Shown here: in pieces, positions 17,368-25,702 of the stretch
Layout: every line of letters begins with the position of its first letter
Position numbering within the stretch: the stretch's first letter is position 1
NCBI GenBank assembly: GCA_945869265.1
Contig: CAMBOI010000003.1
Span: forward strand, 1-64,000
Source of the DNA: an uncultured Prevotella sp.
GTDB taxonomy: Bacteria; Bacteroidota; Bacteroidia; Bacteroidales; Bacteroidaceae
Length of the DNA: 64,000 nt
Direction: 5' to 3'
Made by a program: the position numbers and the translations under genes
Notes under the pieces: generated by a model
Seen by the model: only the letters and a program-made list of their open reading frames with translations
Database searches by the model: none
What the model was told of the DNA's origin: nothing

Positions 17368-17694
17368 CTATTTTTTTAATGTTAATATCTTAATCTTTTT
17401 TCCAGCAAAAACATCGTCAATCTGTTTATTCAGAAGTACCCAATGTTTTTCGATTGCGTCTAAAATCATTGTTTCTTCATCCGCAGATAGTTCTGACCAT
17501 GCTACTTCAATTTTTTTCTCGCCATTTTCTTCTATCCATATTTTAGCGACCGTGTTTCCACGATGGGATTTTTTACTACCCCTTCTGACAACGTGTATAT
17601 GTCGTCTGTTTTCGTTAACGTCTGCAGGATATACAGACAATATGAAACAAAGTAAAAATGCGAGTTTACCCATATTGCTTATTTTTGAGGGCAA
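17368..17694 (-). CDS. DUF4160-like protein (partner of the DUF2442 gene)
   Basis: HIHVVRRGSK...AKIWIEENGEKKIEVAWSELSADEETMILDAIEKHWVLL. Confidence 0.65.
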   Translation of the reverse strand: MPSKISNMGKLAFLLCFILSVYPADVNENRRHIHVVRRGSKKSHRGNTVAKIWIEENGEKKIEVAWSELSADEETMILDAIEKHWVLLNKQIDDVFAGKKIKILTLKK

Positions 17695-17829
17695 AAGTAC
17701 AAAGAAAAATTGATTCCACCAAATGTTTGGCGGATTTTCTCGTCATTTTTTCGGCATGTAAGTATTTCAAAGAGCGAATATTGTTATTTGCAGTGGGCAT
17801 CAACATTGATGTAGGGACTGCGCAATATT

Positions 17830-18372
17830 TCAATATTTCAATATTTCAATTTCTATATCTTTGCCACATAGCAGGAGGGTGCCATCTTCTTTGGGGAAGA
17901 GGGCGAGGGGACAGCCATTTATTGTGATATGGCCATCGGGAGAGTATGTGACGGGATATGTAGAGAGAGTTACGTCGATGGTCTCGCCGGGATAGGTGGC
18001 GGGATAAACGAGGTCGTGACGGTGGAAGCGGACGGAGTCTTCGGTGATCTCCATCATCGTGCCTTCCCATGCGATATCGGCAGTGAGGGGCGATGTGCCG
18101 ACAGGAACGACTGCCGACAAGATGTGCCAATCACCTAAGAGGGATTCCTGGGTGACGACTGTCTTGGTGGATGAAGTGAAGTCGGAGGGGGATGAGGACT
18201 CGATGTCCTGCTTTTCACAACTTGAGAGGGCGAAAAGTATTGATATACAGAGAATTAAAATACTTGTGTATTTACAAATGGGGGGGGGTAAAACGGATGA
18301 TGCCGATTTGGCGGCAGGCTTGCGGCTTGTCGCTAAGGTGTCGTTGGTATATGTCTTCGAGGCATTCATCAT
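17830..18372 (-). CDS. Lipoprotein-like hypothetical protein with a homopolymeric C9 tract near the N-terminus
   Basis: ILILCISILFALSSCEKQ lipobox; upstream TACTTTTG -7 motif. Confidence 0.5.
   Translation of the reverse strand: MMNASKTYTNDTLATSRKPAAKSASSVLPPPICKYTSILILCISILFALSSCEKQDIESSSPSDFTSSTKTVVTQESLLGDWHILSAVVPVGTSPLTADIAWEGTMMEITEDSVRFHRHDLVYPATYPGETIDVTLSTYPVTYSPDGHITINGCPLALFPKEDGTLLLCGKDIEIEILKY
18280..18288. repeat. Homopolymer tract G9 (C9 on the coding strand)
   Basis: aaatggggggggg-taaaa. Confidence 0.95.
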
Positions 18373-18497
18373 TGTTATTTACGTTTTATAAAGCGCAAAA
18401 GTACTAACAATTTTTGAAACGACCAAATTTTTTGGCGATTTTTTTTGAGAGAAGCCTGAATTCATTGGGCAGGTAGAATAGGGCATAAATCGGGTGA

Positions 18498-18524
18498 AGC
18501 GTTACAGCGTTACAGCGTTACAGT
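18498..18524 (-). repeat. 27-bp iteron block, inverted copy
   Basis: AGCGTTACAGCGTTACAGCGTTACAGT; exact reverse complement of 18633-18659. Confidence 0.95.
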
Positions 18525-18560
18525 AGTTTTCCCGAGGGTGTAAATTAGGGAAGATAACTT

Positions 18561-18596
18561 TTATTTATATATATTATATATAATATATATAAATAA
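18561..18596. repeat. Perfect 36-bp AT-only palindrome
   Basis: TTATTTATATATATTATATATAATATATATAAATAA. Confidence 0.95.
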
Positions 18597-18632
18597 ACCT
18601 ATTTTATGGGTATTTTGAGGTATGGGAGAATC

Positions 18633-18659
18633 ACTGTAACGCTGTAACGCTGTAACGCT
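18633..18659 (+). repeat. 27-bp iteron block, direct copy of 1964-1990
   Basis: ACTGTAACGCTGTAACGCTGTAACGCT. Confidence 0.95.
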
Positions 18660-18796
18660 TGGGGCGTTATCGAAGGGCAAAAGTGGGGTAAGTGTGAGTC
18701 CAGTGCTGCTCCAGTGTGAGTCCAGTGTGAGTCCAGTGAATTAGTGGAGGAGTATTGGGGTCACAGTGGAGGAACAGTGGGATCATAATGGAGGAA

Positions 18797-19083
18797 CACA
18801 GATTGGCACGGATTAAGAGCCAAAGGCTCTGATTAGGATGATAATTGATTATTTTAGGCACGGATGGACACGGCTTTTAAAAAAAGGCACGGCTGGGCTG
18901 CGCGATGGGTAAAGGCTATATTTGCTAAGGGCTATACTCAAAGTATAGACACGGCTCGTTACCGCAGAGCAAACTAAGCCGTGGACTTGCGAGCAGCAAG
19001 CCGTAATCACGAAGTGCCGTGGGATATCCATGCGGAGCCAAGCCGTGTCTTTGAAAAAGCCGCGGATTTCCGTGCCTAAAAAA
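18797..19083 (+). repeat. Structured intergenic repeat element, copy 1 (core 18852-19083)
   Basis: Starts TTTTAGGCACGGATGGACACGGCTTTT, ends AAAGCCGCGGATTTCCGTGCCTAAAA; near-identical inverted copy at 45727-46010. Confidence 0.85.
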
Positions 19084-19153
19084 TTGAAATGTTAAAGGGC
19101 ACTGGACGAAATGTTAAATCTTTCGGGATAGGCGAAAAAAGTTGAGAAAATAT

Positions 19154-19184
19154 TTGGTGGAATGAAAAATATTTTGTATCTTTG
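19154..19184 (+). promoter_or_regulatory. Bacteroidetes promoter upstream of the DUF6266 gene
   Basis: TTG at 19154-19156, 20-bp spacer, TATCTTTG at 19177-19184. Confidence 0.65.
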
Positions 19185-19293
19185 CATCGTCAAATCAAAT
19201 CAAGATGTAGCGCAGTAAACTAAAGGCATTGAGAGGCGAGGCGACAAGAGAGAACAGTTAATATTATTCACAATTAAAATTTATGTAAAAGTT

Positions 19294-20295
19294 ATGGCAA
19301 TTCTTAATGGTATTTTGAAGAAGCTGAACGGTTCGGCTGGTAGCCTTACCTTCAAGCAAGTGAATGGACAGACGGTCGTGTCTGAGAAGATTACGGCAGT
19401 GAAGAAGAGCAACACTCCTATGCAGATGCGTCAGCGCACTAAGTGGGGCAACGTGGTGCAGATGTACAAGGGCATTTGCCCGCTTATCAACTACGGGTTT
19501 GAGTCGAAGCCCGCGGGATGCAGCGACTACAACATGTTCATGAAGGCGAACATGAAGGGCTCTGACATCTATCTCACCCGTGAAGAGGTGGCTGGCGGCG
19601 GATGTATCGCAGCTCCTTATCAGTTGACGCAGGGAACGCTGCCGAGCATCGTGACCGTAGGCGAGGGCGACAACGTGCGCACCGACATCAGTCTTGGTGA
19701 CCTCACCATCGATGCCGAGACCACCGTGAAGGACTTTGCCCAGGCTGTGGTGAACAACAACGCCGACTACGACTTCGGCGACCAGATCTCGTTCTTTGAT
19801 GTGCTGCAGCGCGTGAACGCAGTGACGGGAATTCCCTACTGCCAGTTCTTGGCCACCAACGTGGTGCTCGACAAGGCGAGCGAGGTGAAGCTCCTGGACA
19901 TGGTGAGCAAGTATGGCTTCGCCACCGTGGATGGCTTCCTCGGACACATCGAGGGTGAGGGCGCAGGAGTGTTTGCGTGGGTTCACAGTCGCAAGTCGAG
20001 CGCCAAGACGCTCGTGAGCACGCAGTCGCTCATCAACAACAACGCCGAGGTGATTGCCGAGTACAGTGGTGCTGAGGCATACAAGCGAAGCGTGAAGACC
20101 TATGGAGGCGAGAGCTCTGCATTCCTCACTCCGGGAACGACCACTACTCAGGCCACTGATGGCTCTGCTTCGGCTGGCGGAACGCCGACTACTCCTCCAA
20201 GTGGAGGTGGCTCGGGCACTGACGACTCAGGCAGCGGCTCTGGCTCCGGCGGCGGCTCAGGCTCTGGCGGCGGCGGCGAGGACTACTACGAGTAG
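19294..20295 (+). CDS. DUF6266 family protein with Gly/Ser-rich C-terminal tail
   Basis: MAILNGILKKLNGSAGSLTFKQVNGQTVVSEKI start; GGGSGTDDSGSGSGSGGGSGSGGGGEDYYE tail. Confidence 0.8.
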   Translation: MAILNGILKKLNGSAGSLTFKQVNGQTVVSEKITAVKKSNTPMQMRQRTKWGNVVQMYKGICPLINYGFESKPAGCSDYNMFMKANMKGSDIYLTREEVAGGGCIAAPYQLTQGTLPSIVTVGEGDNVRTDISLGDLTIDAETTVKDFAQAVVNNNADYDFGDQISFFDVLQRVNAVTGIPYCQFLATNVVLDKASEVKLLDMVSKYGFATVDGFLGHIEGEGAGVFAWVHSRKSSAKTLVSTQSLINNNAEVIAEYSGAEAYKRSVKTYGGESSAFLTPGTTTTQATDGSASAGGTPTTPPSGGGSGTDDSGSGSGSGGGSGSGGGGEDYYE

Positions 20296-20296
20296 G

Positions 20297-20323
20297 TCGA
20301 TAGCCCCTTAATGGGGCTATCGA
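20297..20323. terminator. Perfect hairpin after the DUF6266 gene
   Basis: TCGATAGCCCC-TTAAT-GGGGCTATCGA; no U tract on the + strand. Confidence 0.45.
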
Positions 20324-20358
20324 AATTAAAAAAATTAAAAGATTAAAGGATTAAAGTT

Positions 20359-20466
20359 ATGACACAGGAGAATAAATCGAGGCTTATAAAGTTTCTATGG
20401 AATCTTGCCTCTGCGGTGTTAGCCGCAATCGGAACAGCCCTTGGGGTATCCTGCGCAGTAGCGTAG
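20359..20466 (+). CDS. Smalltalk-type small protein (35 aa)
   Basis: MTQENKSRLIKFLWNLASAVLAAIGTALGVSCAVA*; hydrophobic TALGVSC ending typical of smalltalk proteins; missing from the ORF track. Confidence 0.7.
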   Translation: MTQENKSRLIKFLWNLASAVLAAIGTALGVSCAVA

Positions 20467-20484
20467 TGATGAGATAGAAAAACA

Positions 20485-20664
20485 TTAATCACCGGCGAGG
20501 ATTGACTTGATCTCCTCGTCGGTTTTTGTTAGTTTGTCGCGACATGACTTTATGAGCGTTTGAGCACGCTTGAGCTGTGTGGCAAGAGTGTCGATGTCGA
20601 GTTCGTCGTTTTCCATTCGTCTGACGATGGATTCCAGTTCCTTGATAGAGTCTTCGTATTTCAT
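20485..20664 (-). CDS. xseB: Exodeoxyribonuclease VII small subunit
   Basis: MKYEDSIKELESIVRRMENDELDIDTLATQLKRAQTLIKSCRDKLTKTDEEIKSILAGD*; next to xseA; missing from the ORF track. Confidence 0.9.
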   Translation of the reverse strand: MKYEDSIKELESIVRRMENDELDIDTLATQLKRAQTLIKSCRDKLTKTDEEIKSILAGD

Positions 20665-20669
20665 GATTA

Positions 20670-22019
20670 TTACTTTTGTTTGTCGTTATTCTTTGAGATT
20701 TCATTTACCACCGAGGTCAATGAGCCTTCGGCAAGTCGGGTGGTGAGGATGTCGCCAGGATGGATCTCGTCGGTGGAGCGGAGGGCATGACCGTTGAGCG
20801 TGGTGATGCTGTAGCCACGCTGTAAGAGTAGGGTGGGATCGAGAGCCTTGGAGCGCTGCTCGAGTAGGTCGAGGGCGTGACGACGGCGGTCGATGAGCCG
20901 TGCGAGAGCCGGGGCAATGCGAATCTCCAAGGCCTTGAGGTCGGCATTGTGGCGGTCGAGGCGGCGACTGACATTGTGCAACATCACCTGATTGAGCCTC
21001 TCTAACTTGTTTTCCTGTTTGCTCTTCACAAGTGAGAAGAGTATGGGGATGCGCTCGGATACCCTGTTGAGACGCGTTTTTTCAATGTCCATGCGATGTT
21101 GGACATATTTCATAACTCTCTCCGCGGCATTGTCAATGCGTTCAGCCACTCGGTTGAGATTGTCAATAAGAAAGGCTGCTGCGGCAGTGGGAGTCTTCAC
21201 CCTTGTATGCGACACCATGTCGAGGATACATTCGTCGCGGTCATGACCGATACCGGTGATTATCGGCAGAGGAAAGTTGGCAACGTTTTCAGCCAACTGC
21301 AGAGAGTCGAATCCCGCCATGTCGCTGGTGGCGCCACCGCCTCTAATTATCACCACGCAGTCGTATTCTTCAATCTTGGCGTTTATCCTGTCGAGGGCGG
21401 CAATGATACTGACCTCCACTCCCTCTCCCTGCATGAGCGCATCGAAGAGAGTGGTGGAGAAACGGAATCCACGGGCGTTCTCCTCCAGTTGGCGGCAGAA
21501 GTCACCATAGCCGGCTGCCGTGCGTGATGAAATGACGGCAATGCGCTGGGTGAATAGCGGCAGGGGAAGTTCGCGGTTGAGGTCGAACACGCCCTCTGCC
21601 TTCAGTTGTCTTATTATCTCCTGCCTCCGCTTAGCCATGTCGCCAAGAGTGAAGCGAGGGTCGATGTCGTCGATTATCCACGAAAAACCATAAGCCTCGT
21701 GGAAGTCGGGATGAACCAACACCAACACCTTCATTCCCGCCCTGAGCGTCTGACCAGTGGTATGTTCAAAATATGGTTTCACCGAGCCCCACACATTTCG
21801 CCAGCATTTTGCTTGAGCCCTTGCCACAGGGGTGTTGTAGCCTTCAGCCTTCTCAATCAGGTCGAGATAGCAGTGCCCGCGGTTTTCGCCTATCTGCGCT
21901 ATCTCTGCCTCCAACCAGTATTGGTCGCAGAGATTGTCCTCTAATGTGATGCGCACCATGCGGTTGAGCTCCATCAGTGAGTAGTGGCGTGGCGTATCGT
22001 GTAAACCGTTGTGTCTCAT
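20670..22019 (-). CDS. xseA: Exodeoxyribonuclease VII large subunit
   Basis: QRIAVISSRTAAGYGDF, IIRGGGATSDM, PIITGIGHDRDECILD. Confidence 0.95.
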   Translation of the reverse strand: MRHNGLHDTPRHYSLMELNRMVRITLEDNLCDQYWLEAEIAQIGENRGHCYLDLIEKAEGYNTPVARAQAKCWRNVWGSVKPYFEHTTGQTLRAGMKVLVLVHPDFHEAYGFSWIIDDIDPRFTLGDMAKRRQEIIRQLKAEGVFDLNRELPLPLFTQRIAVISSRTAAGYGDFCRQLEENARGFRFSTTLFDALMQGEGVEVSIIAALDRINAKIEEYDCVVIIRGGGATSDMAGFDSLQLAENVANFPLPIITGIGHDRDECILDMVSHTRVKTPTAAAAFLIDNLNRVAERIDNAAERVMKYVQHRMDIEKTRLNRVSERIPILFSLVKSKQENKLERLNQVMLHNVSRRLDRHNADLKALEIRIAPALARLIDRRRHALDLLEQRSKALDPTLLLQRGYSITTLNGHALRSTDEIHPGDILTTRLAEGSLTSVVNEISKNNDKQK

Positions 22020-23494
22020 CGGTCACCTCCTTCTGTTGATGTAGAGCGAATACACTTCCTGCCCATTGTCAAGGCTTGGTGGAAGTTGGGAATGCCATAA
22101 CCGAAGATATTGTCGGGATGAAGATGATTGTCGCCACTTTGGCGCACAAATTCCATTATCTGCTGAGGGGATAGCGAGGGCAGAGCCTGCCACAGGCAAG
22201 CCACAAGGCCGCACACGAGGGGAGTGGAGAAGGATGTCCCCATGTCCTCAATCACTGTGCCGCGTGACGACACCAACACGGTGGGACTTCCAAGAGCCAC
22301 CACGTCGGGTTTGATGCGCCCGTCGGCTGTGTTGCCCACACCGCTGAACGGTGCGTTTTTGTTCTCCTCGGTCACTGCCCCCACGGTCAGTATGTCATGG
22401 GCGTCGGCGGGGAAGGTGATTTTCTTCCAAGGTCCCATCCCGTTGTTGCCGGCACTGTTGACAAGGATGATACCTTTTTGCGCCAACATTGATGCAGTGC
22501 GTGAGATGAGTGCCGTGTGCCCATCAAGATGCCACAGGGGATGATCGCCGTAGTGATTGTCGTATTCGTAGTAACCCAACGAACTGTTGATGACATCCAC
22601 CCCGACGGAGTCGGCAAATTCGGCTGCCATAGCCCAATAATCCTCTTCTACGGGTTGCTCTGACTGTTGGTCTTCGCATCGCAAGAGCCAATAGGATGCC
22701 TTGGGGGCAGTGCCGATATATACGTTAGGGGCATTGATGGCCATCGCCGACAATACCTTGGTGCCGTGGTCTGTCTCATTGTAGAAAACGGGTGACGCCG
22801 GATAAACAAAGTCCTTTACTCCCTTGATGTCCACATTCTTAAACACCTGCTTGCGGTCAACCCCTGCAAATCCGCCGTCGAGCACAGCTATCGTCATCCC
22901 CTCGCCCCGATAGCCCTGTTGGTGGAGCCTGATGCCTCCCAATGCCTCAATCTGCGCCTCGGCCTTTCCGTAGGCAGCATTATGCACTGAGTCCCATGGG
23001 TTGAATCCGTCGCGGTTTTTCCTTGAACGTTTCACTCTTGCCGTTATGCTGTCGGGCGAAGTCCACACCATTGTGGCGGTTTTCACGCACGGCAACCGTC
23101 GTATTCTCTGCATTGGGGTTGTGTCTGTGCAGTTGATGAGCACAGTGTTGTTCCATTTGCTTGTGCCGATGATGCGTACAACGTCGGAGGCTATCTGCCT
23201 CATATACACGTAGCTGACGGGCAGGTCGGTGGAATCTACCTTTAGACCCAACCGGCGTCGGCGCTCTATTGCCTTGGGGGAGAGAAATTGCTTAGGTTTG
23301 TCGAGCGAATATCCACTACCGCATTTGTCGAGAAGTTCGATGCGGTAGGTATAGCACTTTTCACCGGGAAATTTTATTCTCGGCGACGAGCCTGTAGTGG
23401 AGGGGCGGGCAATCACTGTCATACAGGCTATCAGTAGCAGAACGGTCATTCGGTGTATCATCTTATTCGGTAACTTTACGAAAATTGGGTGCAA
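22016..23494 (-). CDS. S8 family (subtilisin-like) serine peptidase
   Basis: AVLDGGFAG, DHGTKVLSA, GTSFSTPLVCGL catalytic motifs. Confidence 0.9.
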   Translation of the reverse strand: MHPIFVKLPNKMIHRMTVLLLIACMTVIARPSTTGSSPRIKFPGEKCYTYRIELLDKCGSGYSLDKPKQFLSPKAIERRRRLGLKVDSTDLPVSYVYMRQIASDVVRIIGTSKWNNTVLINCTDTTPMQRIRRLPCVKTATMVWTSPDSITARVKRSRKNRDGFNPWDSVHNAAYGKAEAQIEALGGIRLHQQGYRGEGMTIAVLDGGFAGVDRKQVFKNVDIKGVKDFVYPASPVFYNETDHGTKVLSAMAINAPNVYIGTAPKASYWLLRCEDQQSEQPVEEDYWAMAAEFADSVGVDVINSSLGYYEYDNHYGDHPLWHLDGHTALISRTASMLAQKGIILVNSAGNNGMGPWKKITFPADAHDILTVGAVTEENKNAPFSGVGNTADGRIKPDVVALGSPTVLVSSRGTVIEDMGTSFSTPLVCGLVACLWQALPSLSPQQIMEFVRQSGDNHLHPDNIFGYGIPNFHQALTMGRKCIRSTSTEGGDR

Positions 23495-23539
23495 ACTTAC
23501 AGTAAATTTGTGGAAAAACCAAATTTTTCGGCAGAAAAG

Positions 23540-23570
23540 TTGCTACTCTCATCAAAACTTGTTAACTTTG
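23540..23570 (+). promoter_or_regulatory. Promoter of the MATE gene
   Basis: TTG at 23540-23542, 20-bp spacer, TAACTTTG at 23563-23570. Confidence 0.6.
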
Positions 23571-23592
23571 CACGCTGATTTAATAAAACAAT

Positions 23593-24963
23593 ATGGATAA
23601 TAATAAGGCAACACTCGAATTGGGAACAAAACCCGTAGGCAGATTGCTGACTCAATATGCCCTTCCGGCTATCATCGCCATGACAGCATCGTCATTGTAT
23701 AATATGGTGGATAGCATCTTCATCGGACAGGGGGTGGGAGCATTGGCAATCTCAGGCCTTGCGGTCACATTCCCATTCATGAATCTCTCGGCGGCATTCG
23801 GCGCGGGAGTTGGTGTGGGTTCGTCGTCCTATCTCTCGGTAAAACTTGGTCAGAAGGACTATTCCACCGCACAACGTATTTTGGGTAACAACGTCACGCT
23901 TAACATCATCATCGGATTAGTGTTCTCGGTGGTGTCACTCTTATTCCTCGACCCCATACTCTATTTCTTCGGGGCGAGCGAGCAGACCATCCCTTACGCA
24001 CGCGAATATATGGTGATAATACTGCTCGGCAACATCATCACCCACCTGTATTTCGGTATGAACTCTGTGCTGAGGGCGGCAAGCAAACCGCGGCAAGCCA
24101 TGTACACTACGATATTCACCGTGGTGCTCAACTCGGTGCTCGACCCTCTGTTCATCTACACCTTCGACATGGGAATACGCGGAGCCGCCTTCGCCACAAT
24201 CCTCTCGCAGACAGTGGCTTTGGTATGGCAGACGAGCTTGTTCAGTGACAAGAGCGAACTCCTCCATCTAAGAAGGGGAATATATAGGCTTGACAATAAT
24301 ATTGTCAAGAACATATTGGGCATAGGTATATCGCCATTTGCCATGAACGCCACGGCATGCCTTGTGGCGATATTTGTCAACCAGCGCTTGCTGGAATATG
24401 GCGGTGACCTTGCCGTGGGTGCCTATGGCATAGCCAACCGCGTGGCGTTCATCTTTGTCATGATTACAATGGGAGTAAACCATGGTATGCAGCCTATAGC
24501 GGGATATAACTACGGAGCGCAGAAGTACGACCGCCTGATGAGAGTGCTCATGCTGGCGATGATAGCAGGCACATGCGTCACTGTCACCGGATTTCTTGTG
24601 GCTGAATTTATTCCTCACCTGTGTGTGGGACTCTTCACAAGTGATGCCGATCTGACGCGTCTCTCAGTGCATGGCATCCGCGTGATGATGGCAGCCATGC
24701 CCATCGTCGGCTATCAGATGGTGGTCACCAACTTCTTCCAAAGCATAGGCAAGGCCAAGATAAGCATCTTCCTCTCGCTCTCGCGCCAGCTGCTTTTCCT
24801 TGTTCCCCTGCTTGGGGTGTTGCCTCTGTTCCTCGACATCACAGGCGTGTGGATAGCAATGCCTATCTCCGACGCATTCTCTGCCATCTTTGCATTAGTG
24901 ATGATGATGAGATACATGAGGATGTTCAAGCGTCAGCATCGCGAGATGATGGCTGAGTCATGA
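23593..24963 (+). CDS. MATE family efflux transporter
   Basis: 456 aa; MATE family sequence (LLTQYALPAIIAMTASSLYNMVDSIFIGQGVG). Confidence 0.92.
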   Translation: MDNNKATLELGTKPVGRLLTQYALPAIIAMTASSLYNMVDSIFIGQGVGALAISGLAVTFPFMNLSAAFGAGVGVGSSSYLSVKLGQKDYSTAQRILGNNVTLNIIIGLVFSVVSLLFLDPILYFFGASEQTIPYAREYMVIILLGNIITHLYFGMNSVLRAASKPRQAMYTTIFTVVLNSVLDPLFIYTFDMGIRGAAFATILSQTVALVWQTSLFSDKSELLHLRRGIYRLDNNIVKNILGIGISPFAMNATACLVAIFVNQRLLEYGGDLAVGAYGIANRVAFIFVMITMGVNHGMQPIAGYNYGAQKYDRLMRVLMLAMIAGTCVTVTGFLVAEFIPHLCVGLFTSDADLTRLSVHGIRVMMAAMPIVGYQMVVTNFFQSIGKAKISIFLSLSRQLLFLVPLLGVLPLFLDITGVWIAMPISDAFSAIFALVMMMRYMRMFKRQHREMMAES

Positions 24964-24995
24964 TAACAATTATGATAATCAATACAACAAATGAT

Positions 24996-25613
24996 ATGGA
25001 TAAGAAAATCATCATAACCGTGGGTCGCCAGATAGGCAGTGGAGGTCATGACGTGGCAAGAATGTTGGCAGAAATGTTCGGTTGCCGTTTCTACGACCGT
25101 GAATTGCTCAACCTCGCGGCAAAGGAAAGCGGATTCTCGGAGACTTTCTTCGAGCAGAACGACGAGCACAAGGGATTCTTCAAGTCGATATTCCAGATGC
25201 ATGGCTCGTTTATTGATGGTGCGTTCTATCGTAACGAGTTCTCGCAAGAGAGCCTGTTTAAGTTCCAGAGCGATGCCATCGTCAGGGCTGCCTCCGAGTC
25301 GTCGTGCGTATTCGTAGGGCGTTGTGCCGACTATGTGTTGCGCGACATTCCGGGTAAGGTTGATGTCTTCATCACTGCGGATATTGACGACCGCATAGCC
25401 CGTGTGGTGGAGCGAAAGGGATGCTCTCGCGAACAGGCTGCGAAGATGATTGCTAATGGTGAGAGCGACCGAGCCTCTTACTATAATTATTACACCGGGA
25501 AGCGGTGGGGGCACTCCGACAGTTATGACTTGTGCGTCAACTCGTCGATTCTCGGAATAGAGGGCACTGCCAAGTTTATTGAGGAGTTTATTAAGTTGAA
25601 AGTTGAAGGTTGA
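24996..25613 (+). CDS. Cytidylate kinase-like family protein
   Basis: ITVGRQIGSGGHDVARMLAEMFGCRFYDRELL; ORF track starts at 24960. Confidence 0.85.
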   Translation: MDKKIIITVGRQIGSGGHDVARMLAEMFGCRFYDRELLNLAAKESGFSETFFEQNDEHKGFFKSIFQMHGSFIDGAFYRNEFSQESLFKFQSDAIVRAASESSCVFVGRCADYVLRDIPGKVDVFITADIDDRIARVVERKGCSREQAAKMIANGESDRASYYNYYTGKRWGHSDSYDLCVNSSILGIEGTAKFIEEFIKLKVEG

Positions 25614-25629
25614 AAGTTGAAGGTTAATA

Positions 25630-25685
25630 TTTAGGCACGGATTGACACGGCTTTAAAAAAGCCGTGGATTTCCGTGCCTAAAATT
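25630..25685. repeat. Short hairpin derivative of the 18.8/45.8-kb repeat element
   Basis: TTTAGGCACGGATTGACACGGCTTTAAAAAAGCCGTGGATTTCCGTGCCTAAA. Confidence 0.8.
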
Positions 25686-25702
25686 TAAATCTGTGGAAAG
25701 AT

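Noticed and set aside
18849-19031. 60-aa ORF inside repeat element copy 1
   Set aside because: The equivalent frame in copy 2 has stop codons; the element looks non-coding.
19264-19986. 240-aa minus-strand ORF opposite the DUF6266 gene
   Set aside because: Antisense to a gene with a good promoter and family signature.
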